21,549 bases of DNA, taken from Bacteroidales bacterium UBA1205 (lineage in GTDB: Bacteria > Bacteroidota > Bacteroidia > Bacteroidales > WCHB1-69). Of this stretch, positions 7,819 to 14,723 are shown piece after piece. The stretch is from the NCBI GenBank assembly GCA_002309615.1, contig DBXT01000021.1, positions 1-21,549 on the forward strand, written 5' to 3'. The stretch's first letter is position 1. Each line of letters begins with the position of its first letter. The translations under genes and the position numbers were made by a program. The notes beneath the pieces were generated by a model that was given only the letters and a program-made list of their open reading frames with translations, made no database searches and was not told the DNA's origin.

Positions 7819-8667
7819 TTATTTTATTTGGTAAACAATAGACAATTGCGGACTATAGCCCAACACGGTATGGTAAGAAGAGGAAATATCTATCTGAATT
7901 CCTTTCACTTGTGTACCAAGACCCAAACTGAAGGAAAAATCGGGAAATTTTACACCTCCTCGCAACACCAAATAATCGGCAAATCGATATTCTAAACCTG
8001 TTGCCACTTGGAAGCGGGTATCTAAATCTTTTATCAAATCAATGCCAAGCAAACATTTTTCTCCGAAACGATAAGAACCTCCTAAACGAAAAACTGTCGG
8101 AATATATTCTTTTACATCGTTGTAGGTAATCATTCTCAATCTTGCCGGATTGTAAACATGAAAACCCAATGAAAAATTCTTGGTCACCCGACCATACAAA
8201 CCTATTTCAAAAGTAAAGCCATTTCTTTTGCCATAATAAGCATCGCCAAAATAATTCAACAAATAATCAAATTGCAGTGAGGCACTTATCACTTTGCCAA
8301 AAGAACGACTATAACATAGTCCTACCAGAAAATTTCCATAACCGGTTCCTCCATAAAATTGCATATTACAACTAATTACACCGATTTTTCTGACAGGCAC
8401 TACCACCCCTACCGAGGCTATGGAAGTATTTTTCAACAAAAATTTATTATCATAACTGGCACCTACCGCTATCCGTTCGTAAAATCCTAATGTCGCCTGA
8501 TTGTTAGCACATGACCAAAAATCAACAATAGAAACCGATACATCGGACATACCATTGGCTCTTGCTCCGATTATTCTCTTCCCATTGTCTGCATAAACAT
8601 TTGAAAATAAGAAAATTACAGCAAAAGCAATGACAGAAAGTTTAATAAGAAATTTTTCTTTATTCAT
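7819..8667 (-). CDS. PorV/PorQ-like outer-membrane protein
   Basis: 282 residues. A signal peptide ends near VYA-D (residue 26). The mature start, GARANGMSDVSVSIVDFWSC with NNQATLGF after it, resembles the N-terminus of the PorV/PorQ-type (FadL-like) family, where a GxR-xxGM-xxAxVS pattern is followed by an Asn-Asn-x-A/P turn. The remainder is strand-rich and fits a 14-strand barrel. Relatives include T9SS components that carry cargo at the outer membrane, but this could equally be an accessory barrel. It is first in a two-gene operon with the helix-hairpin-helix protein. A TATCTTTG box ends only 5 bases before the ATG, so the mRNA may be nearly leaderless. Confidence 0.75.
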   Translation of the reverse strand: MNKEKFLIKLSVIAFAVIFLFSNVYADNGKRIIGARANGMSDVSVSIVDFWSCANNQATLGFYERIAVGASYDNKFLLKNTSIASVGVVVPVRKIGVISCNMQFYGGTGYGNFLVGLCYSRSFGKVISASLQFDYLLNYFGDAYYGKRNGFTFEIGLYGRVTKNFSLGFHVYNPARLRMITYNDVKEYIPTVFRLGGSYRFGEKCLLGIDLIKDLDTRFQVATGLEYRFADYLVLRGGVKFPDFSFSLGLGTQVKGIQIDISSSYHTVLGYSPQLSIVYQIK

Positions 8668-8672
8668 TATCG

Positions 8673-8680
8673 CAAAGATA
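8673..8680 (-). promoter_or_regulatory. Bacteroidetes -7 promoter box immediately before the PorV-like gene
   Basis: TATCTTTG on the minus strand is separated from the ATG at 8667 by five bases. With the box centred near -7, the transcript would begin within a few bases of the start codon. Confidence 0.6.
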
Positions 8681-8751
8681 CAAAAAAGTTTTGATTTTTT
8701 CCATTGCTGACAAAAAAAATCATTTTTTTAATATCCTTCATTAAAAAATAT

Positions 8752-8766
8752 GCATTATTTTAATGC
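8752..8766. promoter_or_regulatory. Perfect palindrome upstream of the beta-CASP nuclease promoter
   Basis: GCATTA-TTT-TAATGC, arms of six with a three-base centre, lies about 20 bases before the -7 box at 8786, so it overlaps the -33 region. This is where a repressor would act. No regulator is assigned. Confidence 0.35.
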
Positions 8767-8785
8767 TCTTTTCATTTTTATATTA

Positions 8786-8793
8786 TATCTTTG
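8786..8793 (+). promoter_or_regulatory. Bacteroidetes -7 promoter box for the beta-CASP nuclease gene
   Basis: TATCTTTG on the plus strand predicts transcript initiation near 8797, 18 bases before the ATG at 8815. The upstream in-frame TTG at 8791 falls inside this box and cannot be the start. Confidence 0.7.
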
Positions 8794-8814
8794 CTATTTG
8801 ATAAATTTATTATT

Positions 8815-10215
8815 ATGAAGATAGATTTTTTAGGTGCAATAGGAGAAGTTACAGGAAGTAAATGTTTGATTACCACCGACAAAGGTTTAAAAATTTTGTT
8901 GGATTGTGGCATGTATCAAGGTAAAGGTTTGGAAACCGATGCCATGAATAGAGATTTAGGATTTGATCCAAAAGATATAGATATTCTGCTGCTTTCACAT
9001 GCTCATATAGACCACTCCGGTCTAATTCCTTACATTTGCAAAAATGGTTTTAACGGGAAAATTTACTGCACACATGCAACCAGAGATCTCTGTAGTATCA
9101 TGTTGCCGGATTCCGGTAACATTCAAGAAAGTGATACCATCGATTTCAACAAAAAACGCGATCGTGCAGGTTTAGAACCCGTTGAGCCCATCTATACCGC
9201 AAGAGATGCTTTTGCATCGTTGCGATATTTTGTCAGCATGCCTACTGATTTGGAGATTACTATTGCCGATGGAGTAAGAATTATTTTCACCAACACCGGT
9301 CACATTCTCGGTGGATCGGCTATCACTTTGATTATCCATGAAAACGATACTGACAAACATATCTGCTATACAGGAGACATTGGCAGATACAACAAACGCT
9401 TACTTTTAGACCCCACTCCATTTCCACAAGCCGATTATATCATCACCGAATCCACTTATGGAAATCGTTTACACGAATCTGTCAATTTAGCAGAAGAAGA
9501 ATTGGGAATGGTTGTACAAGAAACTTGTATTAAAAAATTGGGAAAATTGCTCATTCCTTCCTTTGCCATCGGTCGTTGTCAAGAAATTATATATGCCCTC
9601 AATAGTTTGAAAAAAAGCAAACGTCTACCGGATGTTCCTATCTTTATTGATAGTCCATTGGCAGTGTCGGCAACTGATATATTCCGTTTGCATACAGAAT
9701 GTTTCAAAGATGACATATTAGATTTGATACGCACCCAAAAAGACCCGTTTGGATTCGACAATTTATTCTATATTAGAACCAAAGAAGATTCTAAAACATT
9801 AAATACTTACAATCGACCTTGTATTATTATTGCTGCATCGGGCATGATGGAAGCTGGTCGTATCAAACACCATTTAGCCAACAATATTGAAAACAAGAAA
9901 AATACTATTTTAGTAGTCGGATATTGTTCTCCACAAACCTTAGGTAGAAAAATTGCCGACCGCGAACCTGTGGTTTCTATCTATGGCAACAAATACAAAG
10001 TCAATGCTGACGTTCGAGAAATTGACGCATTGTCCGGTCACGGCGACTATCAAGAAATGTATCGCTATCTTTCTTGCCAAGATAAAGAAAAAGTGAAAAA
10101 TATTTTCTTAGTACATGGAGATCCTGAACCTCAAGAATTCTATCGCAACTATCTAATAGACAATGGATTCAAATCTGTTAGCATTCCTAAAAAGAAAGAA
10201 TCGGTAATTTTATAA
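8815..10215 (+). CDS. Metallo-beta-lactamase/beta-CASP RNA-processing nuclease
   Basis: 466 residues from the ATG at 8815. Metal-binding motifs are complete: SHAHIDH at 61-67, GHILGGS from H163, and TGDIGRY with D188. The beta-CASP insertion carries ESTYGNR (212-218), PSFAIGRCQE (248-257), FIDSPLA (277-283) and an AASGMMEAGR motif near 340-349. The C-terminal RMMBL part has SGHGDY (H409) and LVHGD (H434). This is the YSH1/CPSF73-like family, cytoplasmic enzymes that act on RNA as endo- or 5'-exonucleases. It is monocistronic, with a promoter box 22 bases upstream. Its RNA targets cannot be inferred from the window. Confidence 0.93.
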   Translation: MKIDFLGAIGEVTGSKCLITTDKGLKILLDCGMYQGKGLETDAMNRDLGFDPKDIDILLLSHAHIDHSGLIPYICKNGFNGKIYCTHATRDLCSIMLPDSGNIQESDTIDFNKKRDRAGLEPVEPIYTARDAFASLRYFVSMPTDLEITIADGVRIIFTNTGHILGGSAITLIIHENDTDKHICYTGDIGRYNKRLLLDPTPFPQADYIITESTYGNRLHESVNLAEEELGMVVQETCIKKLGKLLIPSFAIGRCQEIIYALNSLKKSKRLPDVPIFIDSPLAVSATDIFRLHTECFKDDILDLIRTQKDPFGFDNLFYIRTKEDSKTLNTYNRPCIIIAASGMMEAGRIKHHLANNIENKKNTILVVGYCSPQTLGRKIADREPVVSIYGNKYKVNADVREIDALSGHGDYQEMYRYLSCQDKEKVKNIFLVHGDPEPQEFYRNYLIDNGFKSVSIPKKKESVIL

Positions 10216-10285
10216 AAAAAATTTTTTCAACCACAGGCAACAAAATTGACATTTTTGGTATCATCTTAATGCAATACAAAAGCAA

Positions 10286-10834
10286 ATGTTAGATGAAGCG
10301 GATATCATTAACGGATGTATCAAAGGCGACAGCAAGTGCCAATCTCTTCTATATCAGAAATATAGCAGATTGTTATATGGAACTGCCCTTCGTTACACCC
10401 GTTGTGAAGAAGATGCACAAGATGTCTTGCAAGATGCTTTTCTTAGAATCTTTGATACCATTAAACAATACAAAGGTAGTGGCAAACTTGTATCATGGAT
10501 GACTAAGATAGTTATCAACCAAGCTCTTAAATTGTATCAACAACAAAAGAAATTCGCTATTGAAGACTACGAAGAATATCAAGACAGCATCAAAGATGAT
10601 TCAATAGTAGATTCAGACGTTCTTTCACACGAAGTGTTGCTGGGTTTTATCCGAGATTTGCCAGAAGGCTATCGTATGGTATTCAACCTCTGCGAAATAG
10701 AAGGATACTCTTACGAAGAAGTCGCACAAATGTTAGGATGCTCCAATTCAACATGCCGCTCTCAACTTTTCAAAGCTAAAAAAGTATTGCAGAAAAAAAT
10801 TATTCAGTTTACGAACAAAGACATGTCAAGATGA
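10286..10834 (+). CDS. ECF-type RNA polymerase sigma factor
   Basis: 182 residues with the two conserved sigma-70 regions of the ECF group. Region 2 (about 15-85) includes YSRLLYGTALRYTRCEEDAQDVLQDAF, with the -10-recognition helix, and WMTKIVINQALK. Region 4 (about 118-170) has LPEGYRMVFNLCEIEGYSYEE and the helix-turn-helix LGCSNSTCRSQLFKAKK. It directs RNA polymerase to a regulon that cannot be named. Its TGA overlaps the ATG of the next gene in ATGA, coupling it to a membrane protein with the usual anti-sigma layout. The 70 bases upstream hold no TAnnTTTG box, so it may be transcribed from a non-housekeeping, possibly self-recognised, promoter. Confidence 0.95.
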   Translation: MLDEADIINGCIKGDSKCQSLLYQKYSRLLYGTALRYTRCEEDAQDVLQDAFLRIFDTIKQYKGSGKLVSWMTKIVINQALKLYQQQKKFAIEDYEEYQDSIKDDSIVDSDVLSHEVLLGFIRDLPEGYRMVFNLCEIEGYSYEEVAQMLGCSNSTCRSQLFKAKKVLQKKIIQFTNKDMSR

Positions 10835-11862
10835 AAGAATACAAAGATGTAGGACAACTTTATAAGGACAAATTCTCAGCGTTTACACCGGAACCGCCTG
10901 CAGAAATTTGGGACAACATCCATACCCGCTCTACAAAGATACTTAGAAGAAAACGTATCCTTGGAGCAAGTTTGGCTACTGTAGCCGCTGTTGCCGCTAT
11001 ATTCGGCATAGTAGCACTTGTCAATGCCAACCAAGAAAAAACAAAAATAGAAGAAAATCAATGGGTTGCCACTTCTTCTACTCCTTCAACAACTATTGAC
11101 AAAAATACCGATGCAACAACTGCTCAACAAACATCTCATCCAACAAACAACCACGCTAACATTCATTCAACAATAGATATTCCGGTACACACTGCTACTC
11201 AAAACAGTAAAAATATTACTCCAAACAACAATAACAATGATATAACACTGTCCAATAACAATGATTCTAATATAGAAACCAACAAAAAAATAGTACCGAC
11301 AAAAAATAATATCGTCCCCACTACAGAAGCCTCTGCTACAACTACTAATAGCGAAACTTTTGCCAATAAAACAAGCAGAACCACCTTCAGCAACGATACG
11401 ACCATTTGTGCAGGCTCTAATATATCATTGTTTGTTGACTATGCCAGCAATGTAGTTTGGAGCACCGGAGACAGAGGCAATATTATCAATATTAGTCCTG
11501 ACTACGACGAAGACATTAGCGTTTCCTTTACCAACGACCTTAACAAAGATACTTCTATCTCTATTCATATTAAATGTATTGAATGCACCCGACTCTACAT
11601 TCCGAATGCATTCACGCCCAACGGAGATGGCTTAAACGATGTTTTTGAAATACAAGCATCAGAAGAATTGACCTACTTTGCTATCAATATCTACGATGTC
11701 AATAAGCAACTCATCTTCAAGAGTGACAATATCAACAAATGTTGGGATGGCACTTATCGAGGACAAACTCTTCCGCAAGGAAACTACTTATACACTATTC
11801 AATACAAAGACAATCTAGGTAAAACTATTACGAAAAGAGGTAACATACTTTTGATAAAATAA
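10831..11862 (+). CDS. Membrane-spanning anti-sigma-like protein with T9SS type B (gliding motility-associated) C-terminal domain
   Basis: 343 residues in four parts. Residues 1-42 are cytoplasmic and hold the FSAFTPEPPAEIWDNI-like stretch common in Bacteroidetes proteins encoded beside ECF sigma factors. A basic RRKR at 39-42 precedes one membrane helix (about 43-65), predicting N-inside topology. A long Asn/Thr-rich linker runs from about 70 to 187. Residues about 188-250 (TICAGSNISL, VVWSTGD) look like an Ig/PKD-type repeat, and 254-343 form a CHU_C domain with FTPNGDGLNDVF at 261-272, WDGTYRG at 305-311 and PQGNYLYTIQYKD. Such domains are T9SS type B signals, normally on free secreted proteins. 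Anti-sigma function is inferred from position and layout. Confidence 0.82.
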   Translation: MKEYKDVGQLYKDKFSAFTPEPPAEIWDNIHTRSTKILRRKRILGASLATVAAVAAIFGIVALVNANQEKTKIEENQWVATSSTPSTTIDKNTDATTAQQTSHPTNNHANIHSTIDIPVHTATQNSKNITPNNNNNDITLSNNNDSNIETNKKIVPTKNNIVPTTEASATTTNSETFANKTSRTTFSNDTTICAGSNISLFVDYASNVVWSTGDRGNIINISPDYDEDISVSFTNDLNKDTSISIHIKCIECTRLYIPNAFTPNGDGLNDVFEIQASEELTYFAINIYDVNKQLIFKSDNINKCWDGTYRGQTLPQGNYLYTIQYKDNLGKTITKRGNILLIK

Positions 11863-11863
11863 A

Positions 11864-13132
11864 ATGACAATAGATAGAAGCAAACGTCCACAAATACCTG
11901 ATTTTTATCAAATTCCTTCTTTAAGCGTAATAAAAGACACCTTAGTCAACGGAATAAAAACTTATAGAATTGTCAATCATGACATAAATATTGTTCGTCT
12001 TTATTTTTTGATTGACGGTGGTCAAACCCTTCAAAACAAGACCTCTGTAGCAAGAGCTTGCATTCAATTACTACATGAAGGAACCGCCACCATGACAGCA
12101 GAAGAAATAGCAGAAAAGCTTGATTTTTTAGGAGCTCATTATGAATATGTAAGTGCAAAAGAATATTCCTCCATTTGTGTACATTTTCCAAGAAACGCCG
12201 GTAAGACGATTTTGGAAATTTTTGCTGACATGCTGTCTCATGCGACATTTCCACAACAAAGAGTAGAACTCTACCAACAAAAAATCAAAAATCAATTAGC
12301 TATTGATTTACAAAACAATGCCTATTTCGGTTATTGCAAATTGATGGAATCGCTATTCGGCTACAATCACCCTTATGGACATTATTCTTCTTTGGACAAT
12401 GTTGACCAATTCACTCGTGAAGATATTGTAGAATATTACCATCAATACATTCATGCCGGTAATATTTCTGTACTTGCTGCAGGCAATGTGGACGAAACTT
12501 TTATTGACGAATTGAATCAAACAATTGGCCAATTGCCATATAAAGCAACTAATAAACCTATCATTACCATTCCACAACTGCCTCCTCAAAAAATCTATAT
12601 TGAAAAAGAAAAATCGGTTCAATCCAGCATTTTAATCGGCAAGCGAACTTGTACGGTTGCCGACCCTCAATTTGCAGCATTTAGTTTATTAAACACTTTT
12701 TTAGGCGGATATTTCGGTTCCCGTCTCATGACAAATATTCGAGAGAAAAAAGGATTAACCTATGGCATCTATTCCGCCTTGCGTCCTTATCGTTCATGTA
12801 GCACATTCTATATCAAAGCAGATGTAAACAAACTTCAAAGACAATTGGTGATAGACGAAATTTATAAAGAAATGCAACTATTGCAACAACAATTAGTAGA
12901 GGAAGAAGAATTATCTGTCATGAAAAAATACATCTACGGAGATTTACTCAAAATTTTTGACGGTGTATTTGAGCAATTAGACGGCTATCTGAGTTTACTA
13001 CTGTTCAATTTGCCGGAAGACCATTTTCAGAAAAAATTAGAAATTGCGTTATCTGCCGATAAACAAATGATTATGGATGCTGCCAAGCAGCTATTTACCA
13101 AAGATGACTTTTCTGAAATTGTTATCGGTTAA
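11864..13132 (+). CDS. M16 peptidase-family protein, catalytic site absent
   Basis: 422 residues, the size of a single two-domain M16B half. The region that should hold the zinc-binding HxxEH reads LLHEGTATMTAEE at residues 69-81, so the second His and the motif spacing are missing, and no third ligand Glu is evident around 140-165. The C-terminal half retains the signature GSRLMTNIREKKGLTYGIYS at 285-304 with the R/Y pair (R287, Y300) that partner subunits contribute to substrate binding. It therefore looks like the non-catalytic partner of an M16 heterodimer, or a pseudoenzyme. No signal peptide, so cytoplasmic. It begins one base after the stop of the anti-sigma-like gene; its 3' end overlaps the opposing hydrolase gene by 11 bases. 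Confidence 0.87.
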   Translation: MTIDRSKRPQIPDFYQIPSLSVIKDTLVNGIKTYRIVNHDINIVRLYFLIDGGQTLQNKTSVARACIQLLHEGTATMTAEEIAEKLDFLGAHYEYVSAKEYSSICVHFPRNAGKTILEIFADMLSHATFPQQRVELYQQKIKNQLAIDLQNNAYFGYCKLMESLFGYNHPYGHYSSLDNVDQFTREDIVEYYHQYIHAGNISVLAAGNVDETFIDELNQTIGQLPYKATNKPIITIPQLPPQKIYIEKEKSVQSSILIGKRTCTVADPQFAAFSLLNTFLGGYFGSRLMTNIREKKGLTYGIYSALRPYRSCSTFYIKADVNKLQRQLVIDEIYKEMQLLQQQLVEEEELSVMKKYIYGDLLKIFDGVFEQLDGYLSLLLFNLPEDHFQKKLEIALSADKQMIMDAAKQLFTKDDFSEIVIG

Positions 13133-14498
13133 GTCCTTTTATCCAATTGACTATCATATCCACAATTTCTTCTGATATTGTTTCGGAAATATAGCCATAT
13201 TCACGCGGACTGCCAATTTCACACGTTTGAAAAAGATGATTTTTGCCGGCACAGATTGCTGTTGTCAACTTATTTTTTGGGGCAACTTCTTTCATCATTT
13301 CTATGTTGAAAGGAGGCACCTGTACATCTTTATCTCCATTCAATGCCAATACATCACACTGCAAACGGGCAAAATAGGAATGTGGATTCAAAGATATAAA
13401 TGTCAGCAACCACGGACTAAGTGATGAAGATAATTGCAGTGGTGTATAATTTTGCCACAAATACAATTCTATATCCATGGTATCCAATGATTTCACATGT
13501 TTGTCAATTTCTTGCTGAGCATATTTCAAAGTATTTTCTTTGTATTTCAACAACAAGTTCTCAATAAACTGTTGCTGATTGACAAATGCTTGTATGGTAT
13601 CTTCTCCAATTTGTTCTGCTCGCAATAGGGCTTCCACCTGACTTACCAACAAATCGCTGCCTTGTTGGACCGGTGCCGCCATCAGAATGGCATACGATAA
13701 ATTCATCCTTTTGTTGGCAGCCATCATAGTGGCAATTTCTCCTCCTTCGCTATGACCAACAACTCCTATCTTATTACTTGCAAATCGTTTATCTTTTTGT
13801 AAATATTTCACCAAACGACAAGCATCATCATAAAAATCAAAAGTTGTAGCCGACATATAATCTCCTTCGGAATCTCCTATTCCCCGCTTGTCGTAATACA
13901 AGACGGCAATTCCTTTTCGCGACAACAAATCCGCCAATACAGCATAATAATCATGTCCACTGATTTTTGTTGTTCTGCCATTAGGTCCGGAACCGGGTAT
14001 TAAAACCACTACATAAGGATTGTCTTCTTGTGGAATAGTCAATGTAGCCGCTATTTGAGGATCTTTTTTCTTCCCGCCAATTTTCAGTTCTTCCCGCTTA
14101 TAAGGATATGGAGCTTGTGGCGTTTGCGGACGTTTCAAAACAGGCACCTCGCTCACTCTTGTCATTGACAAAGGAAAAGTTGTTCCTTGTTTGAATTCTC
14201 CTTGCAGTCTGTCTTCCTTCGCTTGATAAACCAATTTACATTTAGCATTTATCGACTTGAAACCGACAAGAATAGTATCTTGTTGTAGTTTCACACTACT
14301 TGCCGGAATGGCCTGTTGAGTTTGGTCGATACTATACATATTGACATGGAGAATGCTATCCTTCGTTTCTATTTGCAATACCAAACGTAAATCAAAAGAC
14401 TGCAAATGAACGGTATCCAACCAATATCCGTCTACAACATTTTGACAATAAATTTGTTGTGACAAAAACACCAATAAAAGCAATATTATTTTCTTCAT
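13122..14498 (-). CDS. Secreted alpha/beta hydrolase (serine esterase/peptidase-like)
   Basis: 458 residues. A signal peptide (cleavage near YCQ, residue 19) is followed by a beta-rich N-terminal region to about residue 115. The alpha/beta hydrolase fold follows from about 145: an oxyanion-type IPGSGPNGR at 167-175, the RGIGDSEGD motif at 205-213, the nucleophile elbow GHSEGG (S250), acid D391 (NGDKDVQV) and base H421 (GKNHLF). The triad is intact. Related Bacteroidetes enzymes are periplasmic or surface esterases; the substrate is unknown. No TAnnTTTG box lies between this ATG and the tRNA-Lys upstream, only a terminator, so expression by readthrough is possible. Nine A residues precede the ATG. 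Confidence 0.88.
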   Translation of the reverse strand: MKKIILLLLVFLSQQIYCQNVVDGYWLDTVHLQSFDLRLVLQIETKDSILHVNMYSIDQTQQAIPASSVKLQQDTILVGFKSINAKCKLVYQAKEDRLQGEFKQGTTFPLSMTRVSEVPVLKRPQTPQAPYPYKREELKIGGKKKDPQIAATLTIPQEDNPYVVVLIPGSGPNGRTTKISGHDYYAVLADLLSRKGIAVLYYDKRGIGDSEGDYMSATTFDFYDDACRLVKYLQKDKRFASNKIGVVGHSEGGEIATMMAANKRMNLSYAILMAAPVQQGSDLLVSQVEALLRAEQIGEDTIQAFVNQQQFIENLLLKYKENTLKYAQQEIDKHVKSLDTMDIELYLWQNYTPLQLSSSLSPWLLTFISLNPHSYFARLQCDVLALNGDKDVQVPPFNIEMMKEVAPKNKLTTAICAGKNHLFQTCEIGSPREYGYISETISEEIVDMIVNWIKGLNR

Positions 14499-14510
14499 TT
14501 TTTTTTCGTT

Positions 14511-14543
14511 AAAAAAAACAGTCAGACATTTGTTGCTGACTGT
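14511..14543 (-). terminator. Intrinsic terminator after tRNA-Lys
   Basis: On the minus strand an 8-base perfect stem, ACAGTCAG/CTGACTGT (arms at 14536-14543 and 14518-14525), with a 10-base loop, is followed directly by eight T. This is a standard rho-independent terminator about 13 bases after the tRNA 3' end. Confidence 0.85.
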
Positions 14544-14555
14544 TCATTTGTGTTG

Positions 14556-14628
14556 TGTTCCAGCTGGGATTCGAACCCAGGACCCCATCCTTAAAAGGGA
14601 TGTGCTCTACCTGCTGAGCTACTGAAAC
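14556..14628 (-). tRNA. tRNA-Lys (anticodon TTT)
   Basis: 73 bases fold as a standard cloverleaf. The acceptor stem GTTTCAG pairs with CTGGAAC (one T-G wobble), the D stem is GCTC/GAGC, the anticodon stem CATCC/GGATG encloses CTTTTAA with anticodon TTT, and the T stem CTGGG/CCCAG holds TTCGAAT. The discriminator base is A, and CCA is not encoded. It has its own promoter box and terminator. Confidence 0.97.
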
Positions 14629-14649
14629 GCCCTTTTGAATTTTGAAATG

Positions 14650-14657
14650 CAAAGGTA
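14650..14657 (-). promoter_or_regulatory. Bacteroidetes -7 promoter box for tRNA-Lys
   Basis: TACCTTTG on the minus strand ends 21 bases before the mature tRNA 5' end, so a short 5' leader would be removed by RNase P. The upstream sequence is almost pure A/T and no -33 TTG is clear. Confidence 0.65.
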
Positions 14658-14723
14658 CAATTTTTTTTTATATTAAATCTATTTTAATACAAAATTTTTT
14701 TATATTATTTAATAATTTGATTT

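Noticed and set aside
8791..8814. Upstream in-frame TTG start for the beta-CASP nuclease
   Set aside because: It lies inside the TATCTTTG promoter box, upstream of the predicted transcript start; the ATG at 8815 gives the family N-terminus.
10246..10251. TTGACA resembling a sigma-70 -35 box before the ECF sigma gene
   Set aside because: Bacteroidetes do not use the enterobacterial consensus and no TAnnTTTG or TATAAT partner lies at the right distance.
11101..11400. Simple repeats or a CRISPR-like array in the Asn/Thr-rich stretch
   Set aside because: The repetition is at the amino-acid level, without regular DNA repeats or spacers.
11199..11405. Leu/Val-rich minus-strand open frame resembling a membrane peptide
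   Set aside because: It is the antisense of the Asn/Thr-rich linker codons in the anti-sigma-like protein, an artefact of composition.
14660..14723. Inverted repeat TATTAAA/TTTAATA as a possible xerD terminator
   Set aside because: The stem is pure A/T and is not followed by a T-run on the minus strand, so chance in AT-rich DNA is more likely.
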